A DNA stretch of 64,000 nucleotides from Scolanthus callimorphus (GCA_033964015.1 CM066919.1:992001-1056000); one strand, 5' to 3'. Numbered from the stretch's first letter, positions 24,060 to 35,837 are shown. Notes: generated from the sequence alone by a model not told the origin. Numbers and translations are program-made.

Positions 24060-26614
24060 AGTAGAGTCTGTTAAGGGAAAAAATTGGTAAAATCGTGCAC
24101 TTGTGCGTAAAGGCGCCAAATTTGGACCAAATGTTCCTTAGTTGAAATAAATCAGTTTTCGGGAGGGGTGCCATCATTTCGACCCAAGGGGGTAGGGTAG
24201 GGGCAATTGTGTCTTTCCTAATTTCCCAATATTTCCTTGGTATTAAAGGGTTATAGATAAACAAGACCATGACAATTCTTCCTGTATGGTGCCCTTCACA
24301 TTGGACTAGGTGGGAGTGCAACAAATGTCCGGCAAGGGGGGAAGGGGGAGTTTCGGGTCACATTTTCGTGCTACCCTCAGAGATCATGATTTCATCGTAC
24401 AATCGCCAAATTCGACATAAATGTTTCTTAGGTAACATTTAACAGTTTTCGAAAGGGGTGCCACAATTTCGGCCCAATGGGGGGAGGGTAGGGAGAATTT
24501 TCTCCATCACCTGATTTACCCTATATTTCAGTGGTATTAAAGAATTATTAATAAACAAATCCACGGTTATTCTTCATGAATGGTCCCCTTCATATTTGAC
24601 TAGAAGGGATGCTACAAACATTTGATAAGGGGGAGGGGTGAGTAATGGATGAAATTTACATGCTATGCGCTTTTTAATTGCAATTTGATTGTACAGTCAC
24701 CAAATCAGACATGAATTTTCCTTAGGCAACATGTAACAGTCTACGGAAGGGGTGCCACAATTTCGGGCCAAGGGGGGAGGGTAGGGACAATTTTGTACTT
24801 TACCTGATTATCCTTATATTTCAGTGGTATTAAAGAGTTATTGATAAACAACACCATGTCGATTCTTCATGAATGGTCCCTTGCACATTTGACTAGATGG
24901 GGGTGCTACAAACATTTGTCGAGGGGGAGAGGCGGGTGATTGGTGAAATTTACATGCTATGTTCTTTTTAGTTGCGATTTCATTGCACAGTCGCCAAATC
25001 TGATACAAATGTTCCTTAGGCAACATCTAGCAGTTTTGGAAAAGGGTGCCACAATTTCAGTTCAAGGGGGGAGGGTAGGGACAATTTTGGACTTTACCTG
25101 ATTATCCCTATATTTCAGAGGTATTAAAGAGTTATTGATAAAGAAAACATGATAATTCTTCTTGAATGGTCCCTTTCATATTTGATTAGATGAGGGTGCT
25201 CCAAACATTTGTTGAGGGGGAGAGGCGGGTTACGGGTGAAATTTACATTCTACACTGTTTTTTTATTATAATTTGATTGTACAGTCACCAAATCCGACAT
25301 GAATGTTCCTTAGGCAACATCCATCCGTTTTAGAAAGGGGTGCTACAATTTTGGCCCAGAGGGGAGGGGAGAGACAATTTTGCCCATTGTGATTATCCTT
25401 AGTTTTATTAAAGGTATTAAAGAGTTGTCTATATACAACAGCATAATAGTTAGTACGTTTCTCTTCGCATTTGGCTAGATTGGATGCAGAGTATCGATAA
25501 CTCTTTAATACCGCTGAAATATAGGGATAATCAGGTAAACTACAAAATTGTCCCTACCCTACCCCCCTTGGACCAAAATTGTGGCACCCCCTCAAAATAC
25601 TGTTAAATGTTGCCTAAGGAACATTCATGTCGAATTTGGTGACTGTACAATCAAATTGCAATTAAAAAGCGCATAGCATGTAAATTTCACCCATGACTCA
25701 CCCCTCCCCCTTGTCAAATGTTTGTAGCGCCCCCATCTAGTCAAATGTGAAGGGGACCATTCATGAAGAATTACTGTGGATTTGTTTATTGATAACTCTT
25801 TAATACCACTGAAATATAGGCTAAATCAGGTGATGGACAAAATTATCCCTACCCTCCCCCATTGGGCCGAAATTGTGGCACCCCTTCCGAAAACTTTTAA
25901 ATGTTACCTAAGGAACATTTATGTCGAATTTTGTGATTGTACGATGAAATCATGATCTCTGAGGGTAGCACGAAAATGTGACCCGAAATTCCCCCTCCCC
26001 CCCTTGCCGGACATTTGTTGCACCCCATCTAGTCCAATGTGAAGGGCACCATACAGGAAGAATTGTCATGGTCTTGTTTATCTATAACCCTTTAATATCA
26101 AGGAAATATTGGGAAATTAGGAAATAGACAGAATTGGCCCTACCCTACCCCCCTTGGGTCGAAATGATGGCACCCCTCCCGAAAACTGATTTATTATATG
26201 GACACGAGTGTTTTACTGGGAAATACGCCACTCGTAGATCTCGTACGAAGCTACATCCGGGTCCTCAGTGACATATTTTCCATATCCTCACTAGTGAGGA
26301 TATCGGTCAAAACAAAAGTGCTTGGAAATCAATTTGTAATGATTTTTTTTCTGGTTTGCCCATATAATAAAAAGAAAATTACACGGTAGCTTGAAGATGT
26401 GAGTTTTATTTTCTCGTGTCAAAAACAATATTTTACTCATTCGCTGCGCTCATTCGTAAAATATTGTTCTTGCCACTCGAAAATAAAACTCATATCTTCG
26501 CGCCATCGTGTAATATCCTCTCTTTATTTCACCTAAGGAACATTTGGTCCAAATTTGGCGCCTTTACGCACAAGTGCACGATTTTACCTATTTTTTCCCT
26601 TTACAGACTCTACT
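24060..26614. mobile_element. 2.5-kb foldback transposon made of ~290-bp units
   Basis: The outer ends are about 80-bp inverted repeats beginning AGTAGAGTCTGTTAAGGG and ending in CAGACTCTACT. The left arm contains five direct units of 290-296 bp, each marked by GGGGTGCCACAATTTCGGCC-like sequence (24167, 24457, 24749, 25045, 25338). The right arm carries three inverted units (about 25580, 25865 and 26158). The unit junction is near 25490. The site is empty in unit 2 (about 30580). No transposase is encoded; frames on both strands come from the repeats. Confidence 0.85.
26195..26522. mobile_element. Insertion nested in the foldback element
   Basis: The right arm of the foldback is interrupted where the left arm reads TGATTTATTTCA (in inverted form). 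TTTAT occurs at both borders (26190-26194 and 26523-26527), consistent with a 5-bp target duplication. The insert has an internal palindrome, ATATCCTCACTAGTGAGGATAT, and a hairpin around ACAATATTTTACTCATTCGC. Its ends are not clear inverted repeats, so its class is uncertain. Confidence 0.7.
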
Positions 26615-26914
26615 GGTTAATAAATGATACATGCTAAGTGGAATACTCTGGACTATTAAACAAGCTTGATCTAATCCGGTATTGGTAACATAATTATTAT
26701 AAAAGCTTCCCGATACAAGTGGGCTGCTTTTTAATCTCTTTACTAACGACACACTGTTTCTGTTCATCCATTTATACCATATTTCACTTTGATCCGTTGC
26801 TAATATCCGCGTTTTATTTCGCACTCAACTGACATAGTTTTGATAAGAACCCGCGTGTCCGGTTACTAATTTTCAAGCCTTGTCGTTAACAAGAATTGTT
26901 CTCTTCCCTTGCAG

Positions 26915-27517
26915 GTGAACACCAGCCGGGATGGGAAAACAGAACAGCAAACTCAAACCGGAACAACTAGCAGATCTAAAAGTAACACGGAATTCAACGA
27001 AAGCGAGCTTCAGGAATGGTACAAAGGATTTCTCAAGGACTGTCCAGATGGCCATCTATCCGTCGAAGAATTCAAAAAGATCTACGGAAACTTCTTCCCG
27101 TACGGAGACGCGACGAAGTTTGCTGAGCACGTGTTCCGTACGTTCGACGCTAACGGTGATGGGACGATCGATTTCCGTGAGTTCATCTGCGCGTTGTCCG
27201 TAACGTCTCGTGGCAACCTCGATCAGAAACTCAAGTGGGCATTTAGCATGTACGACCTAGACGGCAATAAATACATCTCTAGGAACGAGATGCTAGAAAT
27301 AGTTCGCGCTATTTACAAAATGGTAGGCACAGTGATGAAGATGCCGGAAGACGAGAGCACGCCAGAGAAGCGAACGGATAAGATCTTCAGACAAATGGAT
27401 AAGAATTTGGATGGGAATTTATCACTGGATGAATTTATCGAAGGGGCAAAGAGCGATCCGTCTATTGTTCAACTTCTCCAGTGTGATACTTCAGATCCTT
27501 CACAAGCAAAAAAGTAG
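26915..27517 (+). pseudogene. Neuronal calcium sensor (hippocalcin/neurocalcin type), copy 1, frameshifted
   Basis: The coding exon follows a splice acceptor (CCCTTGCAG, ending 26914) and starts at ATG 26931. The N-terminus [13 protein letters not shown] has the glycine-2 myristoylation signal of the NCS family. One base is missing near 26982, where copy 2 reads AAAGATAAC and this copy AAAGTAAC. After that the frame continues to the stop at 27515-27517 with a full NCS protein: a degenerate first EF-hand with Cys-Pro ([12 protein letters not shown]), EF2 [14 protein letters not shown]3 [12 protein letters not shown] and EF4 [14 protein letters not shown]3 has Lys in place of the usual Gly at loop position 6, unlike copies 2 and 3. 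Family members are membrane-associated calcium switches of neurons. The frameshift either kills the copy or is a consensus error. Confidence 0.85.
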
Positions 27518-27694
27518 GATTCTTCGTTAATTTGGCCTGTTTAGAAGAACTTTTAACAAACCGAAATATTCTTTTTGCGTGGGAATGGTTTCAGAGACAG
27601 AACGTTTATAGAACATTACGTAGGGTATTACAATATTGTGTACCTTTTTTCCTAGTATTTAGTCAGCATAGGCTACCTTAAACTTGCCGCCATA

Positions 27695-27971
27695 GCAGGG
27701 GCTGATCCAGGATTAAAAAAAGGGAGGAAGATAGGAGGAGGCGGACCAGTTTTTTTTTATTTGGGGGGAAGGGGGGGGGGGGGGGGGGGCTTGGAGCGAG
27801 GACAGAAAACGCTCTTACAAAAATGCCCTGAAAACGGTGTGCTGTATTCCGCTCCCTAAACTATCTAATACATGAGCTTCAGACTTTACAAAAAGATGGA
27901 ATTCTACTTTTTTTTACTCAAAAAGAGGGATGGATATCCACCCAATCCACCCCCTCTGTATCCGCCCCTGC
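27695..27971. repeat. MITE in the 3' flank of sensor copy 1, empty in copy 2
   Basis: The ends GCAGGGGCTGATCC and GTATCCGCCCCTGC are imperfect inverted repeats, flanked by ATA on each side. Copy 2 at about 31690 reads GCCGCCATAAAGAAC without the insert. Interior runs of T and G. The class may be the CAGGGGCGGATCC type seen at 4165. Confidence 0.8.
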
Positions 27972-28479
27972 ATAGAGAACAAAATAAAGTACTATTTTTT
28001 GCCCTCCATTTCTTGAGAAAATCTCTCGGGCATTTATGAATTGGTCTGTAAAATGGAAAACAATTTATCTGCCGCAAAAACATAGGAACTCATGTCGGTT
28101 AAGACATGCTAGGCCAGGAACAAATAGTTTGAATCGTATAAATCTAATTTATTGGACCCAAACGTATGCATATGTAAAGGACTTATTACAGTCGATATGA
28201 TGGAATGCTTCAGTCTAATTACTTGACTGAGGATTGAGAATACATTTTAGAGAGTGCGAATCTTGCTAACACTGAACCATTAAAGCCTCTATTCTATCGC
28301 TAAACTTGTATCTATTTTTAATCATGTTTGTCGTGGTACCTCTGTTAAGCGCTCTTTTCAAAATTTCTAGTAAAAGTTGTTCGTAAAAGGCTGTACAGTA
28401 TACGATAAAATATAACATCCCTTCTGGAAATGAGTATGGCTTCAGAAAAAACCATTCCGCTTAATTCACTTATATGACT

Positions 28480-28865
28480 TATTATCTAGATCTATTGACA
28501 ATAATGAATTTGCTGTAGGGGTATTTATTTAATTGGAATTGTTCCGACGTTTCTTGTCTTATAGGGAACAGTTTGTCAATTATAATGGGTACTACTCTTC
28601 TCACAAAGGTGTGAAGTGTGGTGTCCCTTAGGTAGTGTTCTGGGGCCTTTAATTTTTCTTATTTATGTTAACGATATTTGTCATTTTTCGAATGCTTTAA
28701 ATGTCTTCCTATTCGCTGATGACAACAGTATTTTTTCACATACAGATCTTGAATCTTTAATGTTCAACAGTCAATGATGAATTAGTCAAGCTAACTGACT
28801 GGTTTTCAGCAAATAAATTATCTGTAAATTTAAAAAAGGCCAATTTTATTGTTTTTCGACCCCGG
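28480..28865 (+). pseudogene. Decayed non-LTR reverse transcriptase fragment
   Basis: Plus-strand translation in shifting frames gives reverse transcriptase motifs in order: RSIDNNEFAVGVF (near motif A), CGVP-GSVLGPLIFLIYVND (motif B region), NVFLFADDNSIF (motif C, with the catalytic FADD), then TDWFSANKLSVNLKKANFIV. Frameshifts and a deletion between motifs A and B break the frame. Its clade cannot be fixed from this piece, but it is not a close copy of the 32-35 kb LINE. Confidence 0.75.
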
Positions 28866-29749
28866 TAGAAAAAGCTAAGAATGTTCGATATTAAAGTTAC
28901 AATTTGTAACCAAAGTATTAATCAGGCAAAAGGAGCCGTTTTTCGCAACGGAAGAAGAACCACCTATAATGTGAAGCCGATTTGCGCAACCCATTATTTA
29001 TTTATTTACTTTGGTAACGCAAGACGATACGCGTACGTTTTTTCACTGCACGTTAAAGAGTTATTTGGTTATTTAGCCTTCCTGATTTTAAAATACACTG
29101 GAACTCTTTAATTTGGTAACGCAAGACGATACGCGTACGTTTTTTCACTGCACTTGCACTGCATGTGGCACCCCATCCACCTAGACATCTGTCGGCACAT
29201 CCACCTTGCGAGCATGCTGCACCCCCTCGGAGGAGAGTCACGCACCCCTAATCCACAAGGTGAGCGATCCATGTGTTCTTATCCTGGTGTTGCGTGACGT
29301 TCACGCTCCTGGCGTGGCGCCGGATTGCGTGATTGCATGGACTCGAATTGCTGGCTGGAACTTTCGGAGGATCAACACGTGGCCCGTTAGTTCCGCTGAG
29401 TAGTTCCCCGTTCGATACGCCACTCATCACATGCATTAATGTAAATATATTTGTTTGAAATGTTCTTGTACCAAGAAAATGTGCAGGGGGAACGTTACCC
29501 AAACAAGATTACAGGACGAAAGCCGTCGCAGGCTGTTTTTACACACCGTACCATTGTGTGCGCGCACGCGACTACTACATCTATCCATGTACAGCAGGGG
29601 CCTGACAAACAATGAGCAGTCGCAAAAAAAAACTCTGTACTCCCAGTTGGGGGCCCCAGTCACAGCTACCCACCCTTGAAGTCCACCCTGGAATTTGTGC
29701 TTGTACCGACACTGAAATGTTGTATTTTAAGGGTGCCCACCCTGGAATA

Positions 29750-29970
29750 GGCCATTTGCACTAACTGGGTCACGTGACCCCAACTACCTCTTAACGAGAT
29801 GTTTTGTCAAAATCAATTCCAGAAATACAAAGAACCAATCGATATTAGTCAGAAACCCAAGTTTCAGCTTAAAATCTCTAACCTGGAGCAAATGGCAGCG
29901 AGTTGAATTTCAAGATTTTATTAAGAATGTATGGGATTTAGGTCACGTGACCCAGTTAGTGCAAATGGCC
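29750..29970. repeat. TA-flanked MITE (GGCCATTTGCACTAACTGGG), absent from unit 1
   Basis: The termini GGCCATTTGCACTAACTGGG with GTCACGTGACC and their complements are perfectly inverted for about 30 bp and border TA on both sides. Unit 1 has no such insert in its matching CCACCCTGG-rich block near 22960. Confidence 0.85.
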
Positions 29971-30136
29971 TATTACGAGCTCTATCTTGACCACCCACCT
30001 TGCAATTCCAAGCTGCATTTTGACCAGCCACGTGGAATTCCAGAGGTCCTCAACAGGGAAGGTTTGGATTTTTTTGCGATTGCCCAAAGTTATAAGAACT
30101 TATGTGAGCCTCGTGTACCCGTTTGTTTAAAGAGTC

Positions 30137-30330
30137 TCGATCAGCCGCCATTTTGTTGACCTAGTAAAATGCCGAGCCAGAGAAAGGATCGATTTCCATC
30201 GGCTGATCTAGGACATGCAGTGTGATCATTTTTATCGATAAAATCGCGTCTTAAACTTTGTTTGCAGATTATTATTTCGATATTCTTTCCCGTCATTCGG
30301 TTTTTAATATGGAAAGTAAATAATACCAAA
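30137..30330 (+). promoter_or_regulatory. Conserved upstream block of calcium-sensor copy 2
   Basis: Nearly base-for-base the same as 23105-23300, starting GATCAGCCGCCATTTTGTTG and continuing to GGAAAGTAAATAATACC. Same inferred role as promoter and 5'-UTR exon. Confidence 0.55.
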
Positions 30331-30906
30331 TGAGTGGCTGATTAAAGCTCTTTAAGGCCCCTAATCATATTTATTGTACAGCATGATCATAATCATATTA
30401 TTTTCTGTTCACTGTTTTACATCAAAGGCACAATAAACGCATCTTATTTGACACGTTTGGTTTTCGTGGTGACTCTGTAGTTATTGACCAATGGCAAATG
30501 GTGTATAATGGCCTTACTAACGCATAATCGAATAATTGCGCTTTTATTACTGCTTTGTAAGGTGTTAATTGCGAATAATAATCTGATTAATAAAAGATAC
30601 TTGTGGGTTTCCATGCTAAGTGGAATACTCTGGACTATTAAACAGGCTTGATCTAATCCGGTAGTGGTAACAAAATTATTATAAAAGCTTTCCCGATACA
30701 AGTGGGCTGCTTTTTAGTCTCTTTTTACTAAAGACAAACTGTTTCTGTTCATCCACTTATGCCATATTTCACTTTGCCCCGTTGCTAATGTCACATTCCG
30801 CGTTTTATTTCGCACTCAACTGACATAGTTTTGTTTAGAACCCACGTATCCGGTTACTAATTTTTGAAGCCTTGTCGTTAACGAGAATTATTCTCTTCCC
30901 TTGCAG

Positions 30907-31518
30907 GTGAACACCAGCCGGGATGGGAAAACAGAACAGCAAACTCAAGCCGGAACAACTACAAGATCTAAAAGATAACACGGAATTCAACGATAACGAG
31001 CTTCAAGAATGGTACAAAGGGTTTCTCAAGGACTGTCCAGATGCTCTCTATCTGTCGAAGAATTCAAAAAGATCTACGGAAACTTCTTCCCGTACGGAGA
31101 CGCGACGAAGTTTGCTGAGCACGTGTTCCGTACGTTCGATAAAAACGGTGATGGGACGATCGATTTCCGTGAGTTCATCTGCGCGTTGTCCGTGACGTCT
31201 CGTGGCAAACTCGAGCAGAAACTCAAGTGGGCATTTAGCATGTACGACCTAGACGGCAATGGTTTCATCTCTAGGAACGAGATGCTAGAAATCGTTCGCG
31301 CTATTTACAAAATGGTAGGCACAGTGATGAAGATGCCGGAAGACGAGAGCACGCCAGAGAAGCGAACGGATAAGATCTTCAGACAAATGGATAAGAATTT
31401 GGATGGGAAATTATCGCTGGATGAATTTATCGAAGGAGCAAAGAGCGACCCGTCTATTGTTCGACTTCTCCAATGTGATCCTTCAACTCCTTCAGATCCT
31501 TCACAAGCAAAAAAGTAG
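30907..31518 (+). pseudogene. Neuronal calcium sensor, copy 2, frameshifted
   Basis: The exon begins after the acceptor TTCCCTTGCAG (ends 30906); ATG is at 30923 with [19 protein letters not shown]. The frame breaks near 31043: copies 1 and 3 keep a Gly-His codon pair after the Asp/Ser, while this copy reads GATGCTCTC and has one base fewer plus substitutions. Beyond it the NCS frame runs to the stop at 31516-31518 with EF2 [14 protein letters not shown]3 [12 protein letters not shown] and EF4 [12 protein letters not shown]. The C-terminus has an extra PSTPSD stretch compared with copy 1. It is nearly identical to copy 1, also in non-coding flanks, so the duplication is fairly young. Same possible role and same doubt about pseudogene versus base error. 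Confidence 0.85.
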
Positions 31519-32247
31519 GATTCTTCGTCAATTTGGCCTGTTTAGAAGAACTTTAACAAACCGAAATATTCTATTTGCACCGGAATGGTTTCAGAGACAG
31601 AACGTTTATAGAAACATTACGTAGAGTATTGCAATGTTGCGTACCTCTTTTTCCTAGTATTTAGACAGAATAGGCTACCTTGAACTTGCCGCCATAAAGA
31701 ACTAAAGAAAGTACTCTTTTTCCCACCATTTCTTGTGGAAATCAATCGGGCTTTTATAAATTGGTCTGTAAAATGGAAAGTAATGTATCTGCCGCAAAAA
31801 CATAGGAACTCATGTTGGATAAGACGTGCTAGGCCAGGAACAAATAGTTTGAATCGTATAAATCTAATTTATTGGGCCCAGACTTATGCATATGTAAACG
31901 GCTTATTACAGTCGACATGATGGAATGTTTCAGTCTAATTACTTGATTCTGAGGATTGAGAAACATTTCAGAGAGTGCGAATCTTGCTAACAGTGAACCA
32001 TTAAAGCCTCTATCGCTTAACTTGTATCTGTGTTTAATACTGTTCCTCGTTGATTTATATATGATTTTTTGTGGACTCAATTATGCCAAACATGTGGAAC
32101 GTGTGGTTTAGCTCACTCTTCAGGGATACATACATACATACATACACTTTATTTCAACACGGTAAAAATCATCAGTTACATACAGTATTTCAAATAAAAA
32201 CAAAAATACAAACTGGTTTACATGATTGCCGTGCATGGGAGCCCAAT

Positions 32248-35140
32248 TTAGAACAACTTGCTCAATTTCGATTTAAAATAGCTAAGTGACTCGCAGGATC
32301 GCATCAACTGGGGAAGATCGTTCCAGACCTTCGCGCCACTATAGCTAAAACTTCGTTTGCAGTACTCAGTTTTAGGCTTAGGGAGGTATAATTTTCGCTC
32401 AAAATTTCGTAAATTGTAAGACATGCTGCGAGGAGTAAACTGGTTTTGCAGGTATGAGGGAGCAAGACCATGAAGAGATTTGAACATAAGCACTGCTTTC
32501 TGTTTGTGTCGACGCACTGAGAGGGTGTCCCAGTGCAGTGTTTCTCGCAAGTCGGCAGAGCGCGTCTCATAGTTTGCTCTCATGATTACTCTCGCAGCAC
32601 GATTTTGTAATTTTTGGACCTTATCAGCCAGGTGGTTGCTAAGCCCATCCCATACCAAACTACAATAATCTAGGTAGGGTAATATCAGGGCTTTATAAAC
32701 TTGTACTGCAACGTCCTGTGTGATATAAGGTCTAACACGCTTCAGGGCACCTATTGCAGAAGAAACTTTTTTACTCAATTCGCTAATGTATTCCCCCCAG
32801 GAGAGTCGATCATCAATAATAAGACCGAGTGATTTGGTATGATTGACCCTCCGGATTGGATTACCGTCAATAGCAGCACATATTTCAGATGTCCCTTCCG
32901 CTTGAAGCTTCTGCCGGGAGCCTATGATCATAAACTCTGTCTTAGCTATATTAAGACTCAATTTGTTTGCTTTAAGCCAAATGGCCAAGTTCTGAAGTTC
33001 GATGTTTAGAATTGGCTCGAGTTGATCAAGGCTCCCAGCAGCAGAGCTAATATTAGTATCGTCTGCAAACATTTTGGCTGAAGCTGACGCCAGACAATTT
33101 GGAGATCGTTTATGTATAATAGGAACAATAATGGACCGATTATACTCCCTTGTGGCACGCCGCAGCTCAAAGTGCTCGCACCTGATAGTGCTCCATTGAC
33201 GAAACACCTTTGGGCTCTATTGCTGAGGTATGAGCGGAACCAGCACAATGATCTCATGTCAAGACCATAGCTTGATAACTTGTTCAATAAGATGGTGTGA
33301 TCTATTGTATCAAACGCCTTCCTAAGGTCGATAAAAATGACCCCATTAATAAGGCCGTTGTCAATATTAATTGACCATTCGTTAGTTGCCTCAAGAAGTG
33401 CAGTTAACGTGCTATGCAATGATCGAAAGCCAGACTGACAAGAGACCAAAAGCTGGTTCACGCTCAGATACTCATAGAATTGGTTGTAAACTAGTCGCTC
33501 AAAGATTTTTGAGATCGCAGAAGTAACAGAAATCGGACGATAATTATTTAAATCAGACTTGCAGCCTTTTTTCAAAATGGGCGTCACTTTTGCAAGTTTC
33601 CACTCAATAGGAAAAATTGCTGTCTCGAGAGAACACTTAAAGATAACAGAAAGAGAAGGGCCTACTATCTCTGCCGCTATTTTGAGAAGCTTACAGGGAA
33701 TTTTATCCAAACCTGTGGCTTTCTTTTCGTTAATTTCGGATATAAGCTTAATTACGGACTTAGTAGATGGCGCCTTCAAAGAGAACGACTTATCTGTACC
33801 TTTAAGATATGATTCAGGTCTTGTAGTTGACTCCGGAATTTCCTTCGAAAGGTTAGGTCCAATGTTTACGAAGTATTCGTTAAAAACATCAGCCATTTCC
33901 TGTGGGGCACTTATCTTTCTCTCTTCAACTTTGATTTCAGAAATATTCTGTTCTGTACACTTTCGCGAACATAGATCATTAAGTAAGCCCCATGTTTTTC
34001 GAGGATTTCCTCTGCTGGCCTCCAGGTTTTCCTGGAAGTACATTCTTTTTGCATTTTTAATGGCGTTGTTAGTTTCGTTTCTTTGATGTTTGAACACTGT
34101 CCAATCATTAATACTCTGACTAGCAACCGCCTTCTTTTTAAAGTAATTCCGTTTGTGTATTTTACGTGAAAGCTCCTCGGTAAGCCATGGGGACTTCTTA
34201 TGTCTTACACGTTTACTTTTAAGAGGCGCATATTTGTCAACGCTCCCCATAAAGAGTGTTCGCCAGGTGGTCCACATATCATTAGGATTATCACCCGATC
34301 CAACACTTTCCCATTGTTTTTGTTTAAGGTCGTTGAGAAAAGCCTCCCTATTGAAATTTTTATATTGGCGACATTCTATAGTTTTGTGTACGCCTGAACG
34401 CTGATAATTGGTTTTGCGAGTCACATAAACCAGAGAATGCCACGATATACCGAGGTGTATCACGCCTGAACTCGTAATTTTATCGGGACAGTTTGTAATA
34501 CAAACGTCAATTAAAGACTGGGAGGTAGGCGTGAAGTGCGTTGGCTCAGTTATTAATTGACTCAAACCGTAAATATCTAGGATATTTAGGAGCGTTGAGG
34601 CGTCACGATTATAGGTCTGACCATCGCCAGGGAGGAGATTCGAGTTCAGATCTCCTAACAAATACAGCTCCTTGTCCTCAGCATCAATTTTGTCAATTAA
34701 TTTTCAAATTCGCTATATACACTAGAGTGAGAATTAGGAGGTCTGTACCATGTACTAATAAGATATGGTTTGGAGTGAGGCTTGGTTATTTCAACAACAA
34801 GACTTTCGAGTTCTTCGCATGCCAGGTCATGACGAACATGATAATTCAGATTACTGCGCAAATATATGCATACGCCCCCACCATTCCGACCATTAAGAAG
34901 ACGGTCCTTTCTAACAATTTGAAATCCAGGAATATGAACCTCTTGATCATGAATGGAGGGAGCAAGTTTTGATTCGTTAATTGCAAGCACGTCAATTTTT
35001 GAATTATTCATGAAAATTCGAAGGTCATCAATATGCGCCAACAAGCTGTTTATGTTCAGCATAGCAATAACCAAACCTTTCCCTGTTATATTAGCCTTTA
35101 AAGACTTACCGCTATTTACAGGATAATCGGCATCGTCCAA
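32248..35140 (-). pseudogene. LINE ORF2: endonuclease and reverse transcriptase, frameshifted
   Basis: ORF2 likely starts at ATG 35140. Endonuclease motifs follow: LNINSL, INESKL, GGVCIYLR, WYRPPNS and GDLNSNL. The usual SDH near the end of the domain reads SWH, so a catalytic Asp is lost. A one-base loss in an A run near 34703 shifts the frame. The reverse transcriptase shows LNNYRPISV, FIDLRKAFDTIDH (motif A), GVPQGSIIGPLLFLLYIND (B) and, after a second one-base loss near 33106, FADDT (C). The C-terminus ends in a conserved SFSYSGAKVWNDLP block typical of CR1/L2 and related LINEs. Family assignment rests on motif order only. Confidence 0.85.
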
Positions 35141-35182
35141 TTGCAGGTGGTTATTATCATTGGACTCCCATACGGTAATTCC

Positions 35183-35431
35183 CTAAACATCCCTAATGTG
35201 AGTTTTAAAATTTTTAGCAAGTACAGCAGTGCCTTTAACGTTCAAGTGAAGTCCGCTGCGATTAAGGTGCTGTTCTGCATTAATGTTACTGTGCTCGATA
35301 AAACCCCAGTTGTTTTGATTGGCAAAGCGCTTAATGATCTTGTTGACAGCGGAAACCTTTTTGGCGAGCAAGTCATCGTCCGATCTGCATATCAGTGCAG
35401 AGATAGAGACTTTGACATCGGAGGTTGACAT
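35183..35431 (-). pseudogene. LINE ORF1 C-terminal esterase-like remnant
   Basis: The minus-strand frame encodes about 82 residues with ISALICRSDD, IIKRFANQNNWGFIEHSNIN and HLNRSGLHLNVKGTAVLA. This resembles the last part of the SGNH-type esterase found in ORF1 of CR1/L2-like LINEs, where the GLHLN histidine would be catalytic. It ends 43 bp before the ORF2 start, a normal ORF1-ORF2 spacing. Upstream sequence is frameshifted or truncated. Confidence 0.65.
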
Positions 35432-35637
35432 CGGATGGCTTGCCTATGAAGATGAACAAAAATTGAACAGGGCTTGGCTTTTGCAGAGCCGTCCTCAAAT
35501 AGGGATTGTAACGACCTACGAAAAGCACAAGGAGTGATGTATGCATCGTCATCGAAACCAAACCATGATCGACAGTATTATCATCCTTTCCGAATTTTCA
35601 TGATCGTTTTATTCATAGTATCGTGATCGTGACATCG

Positions 35638-35773
35638 TTAAAGTGGATTTCGTGTGACTGTGAAAAGCGCCTCGACAAAGTTGTGCCGAGCGCGACCGCG
35701 AACGTGCAGCGCTGCGACTACGCGATTTCGTTCACTATCTACACAGCAGGCCAGGCTACGAGATCTGCTATAG
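35638..35773. repeat. Decayed relative of the 14691-14882 MITE
   Basis: Shares GATTTCGTGTGACTGTGAAAAG, GACAAAGTTGTGCCG, CTACGCGATTTCGTT and AGCAGGCCAGG in order with the 14691 element. The right end reads AGATCTGCTATA. The interior is shortened. Confidence 0.65.
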
Positions 35774-35837
35774 TTCTTCATCAGGTCTTCCACATCACTT
35801 TCGCATGACCGTGTCAATTTCACTCATCGCCACTAAT

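Larger units (their letters stand above)
22075..28340 (+). repeat. Segmental duplication, unit 1
   Basis: From TTTGGTAACGCAAG onward this stretch is collinear with 29113-32045 (unit 2). The shared order is a GC-rich block, a CCACCCTGGAATTCC-rich block, the conserved upstream block, the sensor gene and its 3' flank. Unit 1 is about 6.3 kb and unit 2 about 2.9 kb. The difference is explained by insertions in unit 1 at 22401, 23492, 24060 and 27695, against one in unit 2 at 29750. Confidence 0.8.
29113..32045 (+). repeat. Segmental duplication, unit 2
   Basis: Collinear with 22075-28340. It includes the shared CCACCTAGACATCTGTCGGC block, the conserved upstream block (30137), sensor copy 2 and a matching 3' flank that fades out near 32045. 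It lacks four insertions present in unit 1 and has its own at 29750. Confidence 0.8.
32126..35560 (-). mobile_element. 5'-truncated CR1/L2-like LINE
   Basis: A minus-strand non-LTR retrotransposon. The 3' end (low coordinates) carries a tetranucleotide tail seen as (TACA)n at 32126-32146 on the plus strand, next to an AATAAAG-type sequence. Reading upward come the C-terminal region, reverse transcriptase, an AP-type endonuclease, and the end of an ORF1 with an esterase-like C-terminus. The 5' part fades near 35560. Frameshifts and an altered endonuclease site show it is inactive. Confidence 0.85.

Noticed and set aside
26909..27517. Alternative 202-residue sensor product starting at TTG 26909
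   Set aside because: The start lies in the splice acceptor and is not ATG. The conserved N-terminus MGKQNSK is encoded from ATG 26931 in another frame, so a frameshift is the better explanation.
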